Below, in pieces: positions 20,982 through 32,813 of a stretch of DNA of 64,000 nt (position 1 is the stretch's first letter; each line of letters opens with the position of its first letter). Where the stretch lies: contig JAFEMH010002323.1 in NCBI GenBank assembly GCA_022495995.1, positions 124,001-188,000 of the forward strand, in the 5' to 3' direction. Under the pieces are notes generated by a model. The model was not told the DNA's origin. It saw only the letters and a list, made by a program, of their open reading frames with translations, and searched no databases. A program made the position numbers and the translations under genes. The DNA is from Adenophora triphylla var. japonica (lineage: Eukaryota; Streptophyta; Magnoliopsida; Asterales; Campanulaceae).

Positions 20982-22661
20982 TGTAAGTGCTCCAATTTGA
21001 GCTTGTTAGCATTTTCGTTAGAAAATTAACGAAAGTTATAACATTACTAACATTCCTAACTTTTCTAACAAAGTAAGGGTAAAATGGGCATTGCCACTTT
21101 AAGTTAAACCAAGAAAAGAATCTCAAAAAGCAAAAGAAATTAGAAAAATCCGAATTAAGAAAGTTGAAAAATAGCTTCAGTTTGAATTTTAAAAAGATTA
21201 TTCTTCCTGTCCAAAAGCCAGCGAGCAGATGAACAGTGCACGCGTCGATCCTTGTCCGCGCGGATACGTTTGATTCTCACAGTGTCCTATAAATTGAACC
21301 CTCCTCTCTCAGTTTACACAACACATTTTGATCACAGCAACGAAGTTCTGGCGAAATATAGAGAGAAAACAGTGGGAATCTCTAGATTGCCACCATTTTC
21401 TCTTGAATCTTTCCCAATCTCACTCCAAACACAAATCCAAACACCAAACCTTGATACTCCTCAAGCCAAACACCAAATCTTGATACTCCTCAAGTCAAAT
21501 TCCAAGCCTAGGAAGATAGGGTGTCACCATTGGTAAAGCCCTCCTTCTCAAAACCCTAAAATTCTCTTTTGATTTCTTGATCATCTTGTTCTTCTTACTT
21601 TGACTTATTTTATGTCTAGTTTAACTTGAGTTTTGACCTAAGATGGTCATCTTGAAGTTCATCTTCATGAATGACCATCTCAAGTGGTCCACATTTTAGA
21701 TCTTTAGTCAATTCTTTCTCTTTGGTTTCATCTTTACAAAACCCCCTTTCCCTTTGCAAAGGACATGTTTAAACCCCATAAATTCCCCAAGGATGACTTG
21801 AATATGATAACCACTTAATAAAAAGTAGTGGTATCAAGTCTAGGGATGAAAATGGGGTGAACATAGATGCAAATCCCCCAAAAATCACATTTTCCCTCAA
21901 GAACATCTTGCTGTCCAGTAGCATTGTTCTGAGACCTCAGTCCATTTTCCTATTTTTTGGACCCAGTAAAACTTGGAATTGGATGTTGACTACAAAACAC
22001 TTTTTGTAGACAACATACAGAGATTTCCATACATAATTTTATTTTATTTTTTGAGTAAGTAAAACTAATTTTTTCAATTTTTCTTTTAGAGGCCAGTTCA
22101 TCAGCTTCTGGAAATCCAGATTTCACATCTGAGATTTCTAGAAGGTTTTGACCCCTCAAATTACATCCAAAATGGAAAGTTCCTTTGCAGAAACCCTATT
22201 TAGGGTGTTTTAAGAAACTTTCATTCTCGGACTTTCCCCAGATTCTGAGTTTTTGAAGCCTTTAGGTCCATTTCAAAGTCAAGGGTCAACTGCCTTCTTT
22301 CATTCTGGCAGAATTGCTTTTCAAATCCAAAAATCTTTTGAGTGCCAAGACTCGACCCAAAAATCATACCAAAAATCTTGGGGATTGTTCAATGTCTTAT
22401 AAAGAGTTCGCTATTTTTGTTTTTCTCAGTTTCAACTCGTTTTGGTCAAAACACACACACACACATACAACAAAGGATTTCAAATGTTTGGAAGACTCGT
22501 TTTGCGAGGCGCGTCGGGTGCACACTAACGTCCTTCCCGACGCGTAACATGACCTCCGAACCTAAATCTCTGATCTCGGGCTTTTTTCAAAGTTTTGGCC
22601 CTCAAAATAAAAATGGCGTGGCGACTCCGTTTGATTTTCAAAAAAAATCGGGTACATCACA
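20982..22661 (+). repeat. T2 3' LTR
   Basis: 1680 bp, partner of 10637-12328. It differs by scattered substitutions, small indels (for example near 21220) and a shorter CA run (about 22450). The hairpin pair is intact at 22496-22544. Followed by CCATG, the right target duplication. Confidence 0.92.
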
Positions 22662-22666
22662 CCATG

Positions 22667-23587
22667 TTATGTATTGATATCCCAAAGTGTGGATAAATTT
22701 TCAAGTATCTATTATGTGCTTGACTGTGTCGGTATCAGCTGATATGTAGGGGTATACTTGGATATAATCAATTATGGATTTGTTCTATAAGTGATTGAAT
22801 TACATTAAACCTGATTCTTTGATAGCTTCTGTATCATGCCAAGAGCCTTACAGTTAGCTAGTTTCTTATGGTTGATAGCTTCTGTATTGTGCCACATGCC
22901 TTACAGTTAGCTAGTTTCTTATGGTTACCTGTGAATATGCCTAAGGCAGTTCACAAATGAGGGGAGTTGCTACCCCCGATGTTGTACGACTTATTAGTCA
23001 GACGGGAAAGGTAAATTGAGGTAACGTAATGTGTTTACCGCTTTACCAATGTGATTACGAGCAGCCTTTTATGTGTTGCATATTATATGGCATATTGTTG
23101 CATCCATAATAGCTTGCTGAGATTTATTCTCACCCCTTCGACCTTTATTGTTTTAGATCCCGCTGAGACAGGAGGACCGGACTAGTGAGGCCGGAAAGGA
23201 GTTTGGACATCTTTTTGGGTTGTCATGGTATGTTATGGTTTGGGAGTTGGGGGTCGTAGTTGATGTTATTCTTTTTGGGGAAAGTTGTATATAAACTTTT
23301 ATAAACAAGTTTTCAGTATGTAGTGTAGTAATTAAACATGGGATTGATTTTGTTTCAAAGTTGGCTTGTGTACGTCTTTACAGTTGTAGACTTTATAACT
23401 AAAACAGGTTATGATTTTGAAACTTGGTTTATATACTACCTCCAGGTGAGGAGGTTATGTTGGTTTTGAAAAAGGGTTGATATACTTTTCAAGTTAATAT
23501 AAAGAAAAGTTTTTAAAAAGAAGTATTTTGGGGACCTTCCAGCTTGGGACACGAGTTTATAGGTCCCGGGTCTGGGAGGCTCTCACA
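22667..23587 (+). repeat. G1 3' LTR, segment 3 of 3
   Basis: The LTR resumes with TTATGTATTGATATCC as in the intact relative and ends ...GGAGGCTCTCACA at 23587. It holds a direct duplication of about 57 bp (about 22812-22925) around GATAGCTTCTGTAT...TTACAGTTAGCTAGTTTC. From 22921 onward it is also present at 30698-31366. Confidence 0.88.
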
Positions 23588-25034
23588 GCCCTAACATGCT
23601 TAACAATCTCCAAAGAATCAGAAAGGCCGGGGAATAAATTTGCCAACTTAGGACTTGCAAAAGGAAAAAAGAAGATCGGTAACCAAGATGATATATACAA
23701 AACAAATGAGAAACCAAGAAAACAAGACTACCTTCCTTCCTCCAATCAGACACCATTTTGTCACCACCCTCCAGGCTGCTCTACTTTACATAGAAGAACC
23801 TGTTCTTCCAACCCCTATCTTTGTCTAGAGATTCAGCCAACAAACCTTGTGCCCTAGACTTAACCCTCAATCCATACCTAGATGACCCATGAGACCTTAT
23901 ATCATAGCAACAAGCCAGTTCCTCCATACCAACCCGCAAACCAGTTAAGGCACTCAACCTAACCAACATTTCTAAAATCCTCCAACCTACCGGCATCAGT
24001 TGAGCATAAGCAAGCTCTGTGACTTCGAAAAAACGTGTGATTAAAGGAGAAAAGGGAAATTTTAGGCCTATTGTAAAGGGATATTTAAGGAAACACACCC
24101 AATCAGGAGAAACACAGTCGAACGCTAAACTAGGGTTAGGATTCATGAAAACGGTACGATCCGGAAAAACATTCACCAAAGTTTATATGTCAGACAGAGT
24201 GAGTTCACAATATTCTTCATGGGGTTTGTCAAGCAAACCCATAGAAGAGAAACCCTCAGGCAGATCGGCATTTAGCTCTTCCACTTTGCAAGAAAGGAAA
24301 AAGAGGAATAGAAGGAGAGAGAGAATCGTATCTGCTGGAGAAACCTCCCTTCGTAGCAATGAGATTAACCAAGCGTAGCAGCATGGGTATTAAGAGGATT
24401 CTAGATGCCTCGGAAACCATAGGCCCCATTATTACCTCAAGCATAGGGCCACGTAAATCGCCAAGCATCGCTTTCCGGTCCAACTGATGAGACGAGGTGG
24501 ATGCCAGCAGTTATTGAATTTTCAAAATCCAAAAAACTTCTTTTTCCCTTTTAAAAATTCAGGGACAATTGTTGAGGCTGGAAAAATTACCATCTTACCG
24601 GGATGACATACCAACTTGACAGAACAACCTGACCGTTATCAATGAATTAAAGGACAGTTACAAGACCTATTCAGCAGGAGGGAAATCCGGCCGTTTTAAG
24701 CTACAACGAAGGCCAATTGTAACCAAAAAATAAAGACTCCATCAAAGATATCTGGAAGAGTAGGAAATATCTTGATTTTTAGTATATATATAGAACACAT
24801 GTAACAACACACACCATGCTTAGGATCATATATGCTCAATGTACACTACCAATACTCGACTTCCACCACCATATTAATAATATTCCACCTTTCCGAGGTT
24901 TTATGCCGGCGAACAAGTTGTTCAAGGGCTTTCCTCGTTAAATCATCCATGTTTACACCTTGGATCTGTATCATCATATTCCATTGTGCCCACTTCCTTT
25001 CAGGAACTTGAAAATTCTTAAATTTGATCAAAAC
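23588..25034 (-). pseudogene. Transposase_28-type gag-like gene fragment (i), copy A
   Basis: The minus strand encodes a stretch with FLKYPFTIGLKFPFSPLITR, then AQLMPVGWRILEM, an RVG..ELACCYD segment and GWKNRFFYVK. This is the layout of the plant 'putative gypsy type transposon' family (Pfam PF04195 as I recall it): a YPF..GL..P..P hydrophobic block, then a Q L.P.GW motif and an RFF end. The coding part is about 24480-23781, broken by a TAA at 24183-24185 that copy B lacks. The sequence after the last ORF has splice-like edges. The right edge joins the LTR fragment at 25035 and the left edge is where G1 inserted. Family assignment is moderate. Confidence 0.5.
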
Positions 25035-25636
25035 AATAGTATGAACAATTATTGAAAGAAATCATAATAACTTACCAAAATATTTCGAAAATAATAAAAA
25101 CATTGATCGGCTAGAATTGTTCCACTCGATTCCCTGAGCGTTTATATGAAGTCAAAATGAAGAACGGATCAACGGATGATTTTTAAGGATTTTAGGAAGG
25201 TAACCCTAGGGTGATAGGAACGTTCTGGGACTGAGAGAAGAAAGAGAGAGATTAACGGAGAAAATAAGCTTCTGGGAGAAGCTTTAAAGGATTGATATAA
25301 CGAATTTTACACCTAGGCTCCTCAAAGTTCTAACTCATTACAACCAACCACCTTAAATTTATATTTACACTAAAGCTCCTCAATACTTTTTATAACCTTT
25401 TTATTTAAAATTTCAATTATTATAAATTTACTACAATAATTCCTATTTATTGCATTTAGACATTATATAATTAAAATTACTTTATTACCAACCTAATTCA
25501 CATAAGTTAGCCAAAATATAAAAATAACACATAAACATTGTAATGATCATATAATGCCTAACATGAGATGCAATGCACCCCACCCCCACGTGCTCACGAC
25601 GTGTCCAAAATGGTGCCTAGGTTTAGGGTCGTGACA
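25035..25636 (-). repeat. Partial 3' LTR of chromovirus GA
   Basis: The minus strand starts TGTCACGACCC at 25636, just after a GGGGGAGTGAG polypurine tract. It matches the first 600 bp of the LTR at 38613-41005, then stops where the Transposase_28-type fragment begins. The rest of this LTR is not in the window. Confidence 0.85.
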
Positions 25637-25690
25637 CTCACTCCCCCTTAAAGAAAATTCATCCCGAATTTGAAATTCACTTACCTGAAA

Positions 25691-26382
25691 TTCAGGTAAT
25701 CTTCTTGTAATAATGTGGTTTGGTTCGGTTCCAAAAATTGTCAAACCGTGTGGTTCAGTTTGGTCTGCGGTTTGGATCCCCAAACCACGGTTCGAGACCG
25801 CGAGACCGAACCACCGAACCGAACCAATAAACCAAACCACCAAACCGTTCAATATTAACCGTAGATATGTATATTTTTCATTTTCACCTTACATTTAGAT
25901 TTGAAAACTCCTAATTCTATTAATGGATTTTAGCCCATAACCCTTTTTTCTTTTGATTAATCTTCTTGTAATAATGTTAATTCACTATTTAGCACATACC
26001 ATTACAAGTACTCAAATGACATGTTATCATAAACATTGAAGCACAATTTCAAGTTGTGTTTAAATACTGAATCTTTTATGTATGTTATGTTTGGAAAATT
26101 CAAACAAACTTGACAATGAATTGTGTAGTTTGAAACCATGTTCTAATTAATGGTTTAACCAATGTTCTATTTCATGGTTTGAATTGTGGTTTAAACCTCG
26201 GTTCAAACCGTAAAAGCAAAATTCGGTTCGAACCAAACCGAACCAAACCATGGCGGTTTGGTTCGGTTCGGTTTGAATTTTTTCATGGTTCGGTTCGGTT
26301 TGAGATTTTTCCAAACCGATAACTAGTGGTTCGGTCCGTAAATTGTCTCAAACCGAACCAAACCGAACCATTTACACCCCTA
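25691..26382. mobile_element. hAT-like non-autonomous insertion, copy A
   Basis: 692 bp between the pol end and the 3' LTR of GA. It is absent from the G1 tail, where these parts are adjacent. The flanks ACCTGAAA (25683-25690) and ACCTGAAT (26383-26390) match at 7 of 8 bases, the hAT duplication length. One end, read on the minus strand, is TAGGGGTGTAAATGG, a frequent plant hAT terminus; the other end is not a clear inverted copy. Both edges are full of GGTTCGGTT words. Present at the same site in copy B (about 33467-34159), so it predates the duplication. Confidence 0.55.
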
Positions 26383-26400
26383 ACCTGAATGATCAAATAA

Positions 26401-27403
26401 CTAAGGATATTTCTCTCTCATTTCAGATTCCAACTCGCAAGGAGCTTCCTCAATGGTCTGATTTTTCCATAAATTTTTTACCACAGGAATACTCTTGGTA
26501 CGCAATTCCCGCACTTGCCACTCCAGAATTCTCAATGGTACTTCCACATAAGTCATATCTACCTGGACATCCTCAGGAGGAGAACTCAAATCATGCGAAG
26601 GATCATAGCAATACTTTCGCAACATGGAAACATGAAACACATCATGGAGAGAAGAAAAATATGGAGGTAGGGCCAATCTATACGATAACTCACCCACCTT
26701 CTCTAAGACCTCAAACGGGCCAATAAACCTTGGTCCTAACATCCCTTTGTTGCCAAACCTTTTAATCCCAGTTCTTGGTGAAATCTTCAAAAATACCGAG
26801 TCACCAACCTGAAATGATAACTCCCTTCTTCTGTTGTCGGCGTAGCTCTTCTGGCGACATTGAGTTGTCTTCAATCTGTCCCGAATCACTTTGGTCGGCT
26901 CAGTTGAATCTCTAACTAAGTCTCCACCCAAAAGTCTAGCTTCACCAACCTCGACCCAACACATTGGAGACCTACATTTCCTCCCATACAGTGCCTCATA
27001 CGGTGCCATCTCAATACTGGACTGGTAGCTGTTATTATACGCAAATTCCACCAAAGGCAAATGATCTTCCCAAGATGAGTGAAAATCCATCACATATACC
27101 CGTAATATGTCCTCAAGAATTTGAATGGTTCTCAGTCTGCCCATTGGTCTGAGGATGAAACGTCGTGCTAAAACTCAACTTGGAACCTAGAGCTTCGTGT
27201 AAAGCCCTCCAAAACCGCGAGGTAAATCTCGAATCTCGCGAATATACATATGGGACAGTCTCTCCAATGAATACTTGGTTGAAATTGGTAGAAAATGAAC
27301 TGACTTGGTCAATCTGTCCACAATCACCCATATAGCATCCGTCTTCTTCGATGTAGGAGGTAATCCAGTTACAAAATCCATAAAGATGCCTTCCCATTTC
27401 CAC
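26401..27403 (-). pseudogene. Integrase core end, GPF domain and chromodomain (GA)
   Basis: The open frame 27144-26401 (247 aa) begins inside the integrase core, with WEDHLPLVEFAYNNSYQSSI and APYEALYGRKCRSP. It continues into the C-terminal domain (GPFEVLEKVGELSYRLALPP, then HDVFHVSMLRKY) and ends in a chromodomain (LEWQVRELRTKSIPVVKNLW). The core residues ahead of it, including the catalytic Glu region near QTNGQTE, are in another frame (27403-27113), so at least two frame changes break the protein. Integrase joins the cDNA to host DNA; a chromodomain defines chromoviruses. A stop at 26401 precedes the hAT-like insertion. Confidence 0.85.
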
Positions 27404-27744
27404 TCCGGAATATCCAGTGGTTGAAGTAATCCCCCAGGCCTTTGATGTTCAGCTTTGATTTGTTGGCAAGTTAGGCACTTTGATCCAAACTCAGCAATTT
27501 CCTTCTTTATGCCATTCCACCAATACCATCTCTTCAAATCCTGATACATCTTTGTGCTTCCAGGATGAATAGCAAATCTGGACTTGTGACCTTCCTCTAA
27601 CACTTGCCTTTTAATCTCTTGAGAAGAAGGTACGCAGATTCTTCCCTTGAATGTTAAAATCCCATCTTTGTTCAACACAAACTCTCCAGTCTTTCCATCG
27701 TGCAATTTCTCCAAAATTTTCTTCAATTCAGTGTCACTTTACTG
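27187..27744 (-). pseudogene. Integrase zinc-binding and catalytic N-half (GA)
   Basis: Open piece 27726-27187. The HHCC zinc-binding module is seen as GHKSRFAIH then KCLTCQQIK. The first catalytic Asp is in FMDFVTGLPP and the second region in VIVDRLTKSVHFLP. It ends out of frame after SHMYIREI. A TAA at 27739-27741, where copy B has CAA, is private to this copy and separates it from the upstream linker. Confidence 0.85.
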
Positions 27745-27957
27745 AGCTTCCAAAAGATCCCCATATAGAGTAGGAATGGCGCGGACATTCGCAAATAACA
27801 TCTCCCTTCTCGATTAACAGGACAATAATGATGATAAATGAGCCTTACGGCTAATAGCATCTGCTACTACATTAGCCTTCCCTGGATGATAGGAAATGAC
27901 ACAATCATAGTCCTTCAGCCGCTCTAACCAACGCCTCTGCCTGTTGTTCAACTCCTT

Positions 27958-28494
27958 TTAGGTAAACATGTATTTCAGACTCTTGTGATCAGTGAATATC
28001 TCAAATTTTAGTCCATATAAATAGTGCTTCCACTTGTGCAATGCAAAAACAATAGCAGCCAACTCCATGTCGTGAGTAGGATAGTTCTGCTCCACTGGTG
28101 ATAACTTCCTCGAAGCATAAGCAATCACTTTCCCATTTTGCATAAGAAGACAACCCAATCCTTCTTTAGAGGCGTCACTGAAAATAACAAAATTCTCGCA
28201 TCCATTTGGAAGGGTAAGAATCGGAGCTGAAGTCAATCTCTTTTTCAACTCAGTAAATCCAGCTTCACACTTGGCATCCCATACAAATCGTATATCCTTC
28301 CAAGTCAATCTGGTCAACGGAGTTGCAATTCTCGAAATTCCCTCTATAAATCTTCGATAATACCCCGCTAACCCAAGGAACTACGAACCTCAGTCATTGT
28401 AGAAGGTTGTTTCCAGTTGACTACGGCCTCAATCTTCGTAGGATCCACTGCAATACCCGTACTCGACACCACATGACCCAGGAAAGAAATTTGT
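27958..28494 (-). pseudogene. RT connection and RNase H (GA)
   Basis: The RT C-terminal segment [17 protein letters not shown] leads into RNase H with [20 protein letters not shown], the ME of [12 protein letters not shown] and FTDHKSL, so the acidic catalytic residues are visible. A stop (TAA near 27960, shared with copy B) interrupts after KYMFT. In-frame sequence goes on with [10 protein letters not shown] and [10 protein letters not shown], the usual end of the domain. RNase H removes the RNA strand during cDNA synthesis. Confidence 0.85.
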
Positions 28495-28929
28495 TCAAGC
28501 CAAAAAATCACATTTGCTGAACTTGGCAAATAACTGTTTCTCACGAAGGATAGACCACACTATTCGCAAATGTTGCTCATGTTCTTCCCGGGATTTTGAG
28601 TATACCAGAATATCATCAATAAAGACCACAATAAAACTGTCAAGATAGAGTTTGAAGATTATGTTCATCATGAACATAAATAATGTCGGTGCATTGGTCA
28701 ACCCAAAACGCATAACAATAAATTCGTAATGACCGTACCTTGTTCTGAAGATTGTTTTAGAAATATCATCTGGTCTGATTTTCAACTGATGGTATTCGCT
28801 ACGCAAGTCAAGCTTGGAATAGATAACGGAACCTTGAAGCTGATCAAGCAGGTCATCAATATGCGCAAGAGGATATTTGTTTTTGATAGTAGCTTGATTC
28901 AACAGTCTATAACCAATACATAACCTCAA
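28495..28929 (-). pseudogene. Reverse transcriptase (GA)
   Basis: 144 aa of RT fingers and palm with [30 protein letters not shown] (the usual G before YHQ is E here), MRFGLTNAP and the catalytic [10 protein letters not shown] at about 28612-28623. The polymerase Asp pair is retained. It is separated from the protease part by a frame change at about 28930, present at the same place in copy B and therefore older than the duplication. Confidence 0.88.
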
Positions 28930-29693
28930 CGTACCATCCTTCTTCCTGACAAAAAAACCGGTGCTCCCCAGGGCGAAACACTTGGACGAATGAAACCCCT
29001 ATCTAACAATTCCTGCAACTGAATTTTCAATTCTTTTAACTCAGCTGGAGCCATTCTGTAAGGTGCTTTGGAAATTAGTGAAGTACCTGGCAATAAATCA
29101 ATACAGAACTCCACCTCTCTATTCGGAGGCATAGAATACTCAGTTGAGAATACATCAATAAACTCATTCACAACTGGGACATGAGATAGCTTGGAAGACT
29201 TCTTACTAGAGTCTAACACATACACCAAGTACCCCTCACACCCTTTTGATAACAGTTTTCTAGCCTTTAATGCAGATATAACATGAATGCCAAATAAAGA
29301 CTTATCTGCATCAAATATAAGCACAGGCACATCAGACATAGAAAAAGAGACTCGCTTCTTGCGACAGTCTACTAAGGCATGACAATTACTCAACCAATAC
29401 ATGCCTAGAATGATATCAAAATCTTGGATTAGTAACTCTGCCAAATCCACTGGCAATACATGCCCACATGTGATCACCTCACAATCATGATAAATCAAAG
29501 AGGATTTGAGGAACTCTCCTACAGGAATAGAGACCTCTAGCACATAAGGCAACAACTTAGGCAATTTGTGCAAAGTGAATGCAAAATGAGATGCCACATA
29601 AGAATGGGATGACCCAGGGTCTATAAGAATACGAGCCCTAGCTCATGAGACAGGTACTATACCTTTAATGACTGCGGTGGGATCTACCTCGCC
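28926..29693 (-). pseudogene. Aspartic protease and RT N-terminus (GA)
   Basis: The protease shows IDPGSSHSYV (DPGSS in place of the common DTGAS) near 29600-29630 and the second family motif DFDIILGMYWLSN. The linker to RT then reads GTSLISKAPYRMAPAELKEL and SVSPWGAPV, the start of the RT domain. A TGA near 29646, shared by both copies, lies just before the protease motif. In the family this protease cuts Gag-Pol in the particle. Confidence 0.85.
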
Positions 29694-30697
29694 TCAACCC
29701 AAGGAAAACACTCTACCTTGCACTCTCTCCTTAGGCTTCCCCTCAACATCCCACTTCACACCACCTCTTGGCTGGCCACCCTGCTGTCTGCTACCCGCAG
29801 CTTGACCCCGTTGAAATCTAGGACAATCTTTTCTAAAGTGCCCCATTTCTCCACATTTCATACATTTCCCTTGTTTGCTCCAACATCTGTCTTCAGAATG
29901 TCCCACCTTCTTACAAAAGTTACAAACAGTCCCAAACTGGCTGGACACTGGACGAGTTGAAACTGTAACATTTCCTCCTCTAGCCACTCCAGGAGTTGAA
30001 GGCTTCGGCTGAACCCTTTTCTGTCTTGAGCCCTGCCCTTGGAACTTGGGCTTGATTCCACTACTGACTTCAGGTCTGCCCTGATGCTCTTCAATATCAT
30101 TTTCAATTCTATATGCCATGTTCACTCCTGCTTAATAGTTGGGGAAATCATGCGTCAACAGCTGCTTTCGGAACTCCAATCTCAGCCATTTTACGAACCT
30201 GTAGACTCTCCTCTCCTCCTCTGGTACTAAATGAGGACAATACATTGCTAACTCTGTGAACTTCGCCGAATACTAGGCCACTGTCATCGTCCCCTGCTCG
30301 AGCCTTAGAAACTCAACTTCTTTCTTGTCCCGGGTAATCAAAGGAATGAAATATTCTTTGAATCTCCTGGTGAAATTTTCCCAATTTTGGGGCGTGTGGT
30401 CCCGCTCCCAACTCTCCTTAAGTATCTTCCACCAGTGCTCTGCAAGACCTTCCAGTTTAAATACAGCACATCTAACTTTCTCCTCGTCAGAACTTTCCAT
30501 TGCCACAAAAATTTTATTCATAGCTTCCAACCATCTTTCCGCTTTCACTGGATCTGGATCTCCATTGTAGCTTGGTGGAGCCATCTTGACAAAGTTTTAT
30601 AACCAATGTGCTTGTCTTCCCTCAGGTTGCTGTTGAGCCTGACCCTAAGCTGCCATACTTTGAAGGAAAACCGTAACATATTCATCATTTCTGCATT
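29694..30697 (-). pseudogene. Chromovirus gag, 5'-truncated (GA)
   Basis: Capsid part AERWLEAMNKIF, EHWWKILKES and FTRRFKEYFIP, then a basic linker and two CCHC zinc knuckles, CNFCKKVGHSEDRC and CMKCGEMGHFRKDC (29823-29924), which bind the genomic RNA. There is a private TAG at 30273-30275 (CAG in copy B) and a shared TAA near 30132. The first roughly 25 codons, PBS and 5' LTR are missing because the duplication junction cuts here (30697/30698), so this copy could not be transcribed from its own LTR. Confidence 0.88.
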
Positions 30698-31366
30698 ATG
30701 GTTACCTGTGAATATGCCTAAGGCAGTTCACAAATGAGGGGAGTTGCTGACCCCGATGTTGTACGACTTATTGGTCAGACGGGAAAGGTAAATTGAGGTA
30801 ACGTAATGTGTTTACCGCTTTACCAATGTGATTACGTGCAGCCTGTTTATGTGTTGCATATTATATGGCATATTGTTACATCCATAATAGCTTGCTGAGA
30901 TTTATTCTCACCCCTTCGACCTTTATTGTTTTAGATCCTGCTGAGACAGGAGGACCGGACTAGTGACGCCGGAAAGGAGTTTGGACATCTTTTTGGGTTG
31001 TCATGGTATGTTATGGTTTGGGAGTTGGGGGTCGTAGTTGATGTTATTCTTTTTGGGGAAAGTTGTATATAAACTTTTATAAACATGTTTTCAGTATGTA
31101 GTGTAGTAATTAAACATGGGATTGATTTTCTTTCAAAGTTGGCTTGTGTACGTCTTTACAGTTGTAGAGTTTATAACTAAAACAGGTTATGATTTTGAAA
31201 CTTGGTTTATATACTACCTCCAGGTGAGGAGGTTATGATGGTTTTGAAAAAGGGTTGATATACTTTTCAAGTTAATATAAAGAAAAGTTTTTAAAAAGAG
31301 GTATTTTTGGGCCTTCCAGCTTGGGACACGAGTTTATAGGTCCCGGGTCTGGGAGGCTCTCACAGC
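30698..31366 (+). repeat. G1-type LTR 3' part, duplicated
   Basis: Second copy of 22921-23587. It ends GGGAGGCTCTCACA at about 31366 and begins abruptly at the duplication junction. Not an independent solo LTR. Confidence 0.88.
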
Positions 31367-32813
31367 CCTGACCTGCTTAACAATCTCCAAAGAATCAGAA
31401 AGGCCGGGGAATAAATTCGCCAACTTAGGACTTGCAAAAGGACAAAAGAAGATCAGTAACCAAGATGATATATACAAAACAAACGAGAAACCAAGAAAAC
31501 AAGACTACCTTCCTTCCTCCAATCAGACACCATTTTGTCACCACCCTCTAGGCTGCTCTACTTTACATAGAAGAACCTGTTCTTCCAACCCCTATCTTTG
31601 TCTAGAGATTCAGCCAACAAACCTTGTGCCCTAGACTTAACCCTAAATCCATACCTAGATGACCCATGAGACCTTATATCATAGCAACAAGCCAGTTCCT
31701 CCATACCAACCCGCAAACCAGTTAAGGCACTCAACCTAACCAACATTTCTAAAATCCTCCAACCTACCGGCATCAATTGAGCATAAGCAAGCTCTGTGAC
31801 TTCGAAAAAACGTGTGATTAAAGGACAAAAGGGAAATTTTAGGCCTATTGTAAAGGGATATTTAAGGAAACACACCTAATCAGGAGAAACACAGTCGAAC
31901 GCTAAACTAGGGTTAGGATTCATGAAAACGGTAAGATCCGGAAAAACTTTCACCAAAGTTTGTATGTCAGACAGAGTGAGTTCACAATGTTCTTCATGGG
32001 GTTTGTCAAGCAAACCCATAGAAGAGAAACCCTCAGGAAGATCGGCATTTAGCTCTTCCACTTTGCAAGAAAGGAAAAAGAGGAATAGAAGGAGAGAGAG
32101 AATCATATCTGCTGGAGAAACCTCCCTTCGTAGCAATGAGATTAACCAAGCGTAGCAGCATGGGTATTAAGAGGATTCTAGATGCCTCAGAAACCATAGG
32201 CCCCATTATGACCTCAAGCATAGGACCACGTAAATCGCCAAGCGTCGCTTCCCGGTCCAACTAAAGAGACGAGGTGGATGCTAGCAGTTATTGAATTTTC
32301 AAAATCCAAAAAACTTCTTTTTCCCTTTTAAAAATTCAGGGACAATTGTTGAGGCTGGAAAAATTACCATCTTACCGGGATGACTTACCAACTTGACAGA
32401 ACAACCTGACCGTTATAAATGAATTAAAGGGCAGTTACAAGACCTATTCAGCAGGAGGGAAATCCGGCCATTTTAAGCTACAACCAAGGCCAATTGTAAC
32501 CAAAAAATAAAGACTCCATCAAAGATATCTGGAAGAGTAGGAAATATCTTGATTTTTAGTATATATATACAACACATGTAACAACACACACCATGCTTAG
32601 GATCATATATGCTCAATGTACACTACCAATACTCGACTTCCACCACCATATTAATAATATTCCACCTTTCCTAGGTTTTATGCCGGCGAACAAGTTGTTC
32701 AAGGGCTTTCCTCGTTAAATCATCCATGTTTACACCTTGGATCTGTATCATCATATTCCATTGTGCCTGCTTCCTTTCAGGAACTTGAAAATTCTTAAAT
32801 TTGTCCAAAACAA
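31367..32813 (-). pseudogene. Transposase_28-type gag-like gene fragment (i), copy B
   Basis: Duplicate of 23588-25034. The upstream ORF 32136-31876 and downstream ORF 31875-31558 are in one frame, split by a TAG at 31876-31878 where copy A has TGG. The N-terminal part has a hydrophobic LSLLLFLFFLSCKVEEL run, then a conserved SDIQTLVKVFPD segment where copy A has a stop. Together the two copies show that the family ORF continued through both breaks before the duplication. Confidence 0.5.

Larger units (their letters stand above)
10637..22661 (+). mobile_element. T2: gag-only Tat/Ogre-like LTR element (TR-GAG type)
   Basis: A complete element of 12,025 bp with LTRs 10637-12328 and 20982-22661, tRNA-Arg type PBS at 12330-12347, polypurine tract at 20969-20981 and target duplication CCATG. 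The only coding content is a decayed gag (13791-16024). There is no protease, RT, RNase H or integrase in the 4.9 kb that follows. This matches the TR-GAG class of non-autonomous plant elements, which keep Gag and borrow pol. The 3' region carries two tandem arrays. LTR identity is about 98% by eye. Confidence 0.9.
22921..30697. repeat. Tandem duplication, unit A
   Basis: 7777-bp unit repeated directly as 30698-38440. The junction at 30697/30698 joins gag-leader sequence (..TTTCTGCATT) to mid-LTR sequence (ATGGTTACCTG) with 2 bp of shared TT. The copies differ by roughly 1-2% in stretches compared by eye and by a 34-bp deletion, so this is not a simple assembly repeat. Confidence 0.9.

Noticed and set aside
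30698..31366. A solo LTR in + orientation
   Set aside because: It begins mid-LTR at the duplication junction and equals 22921-23587; it is a by-product of the duplication.
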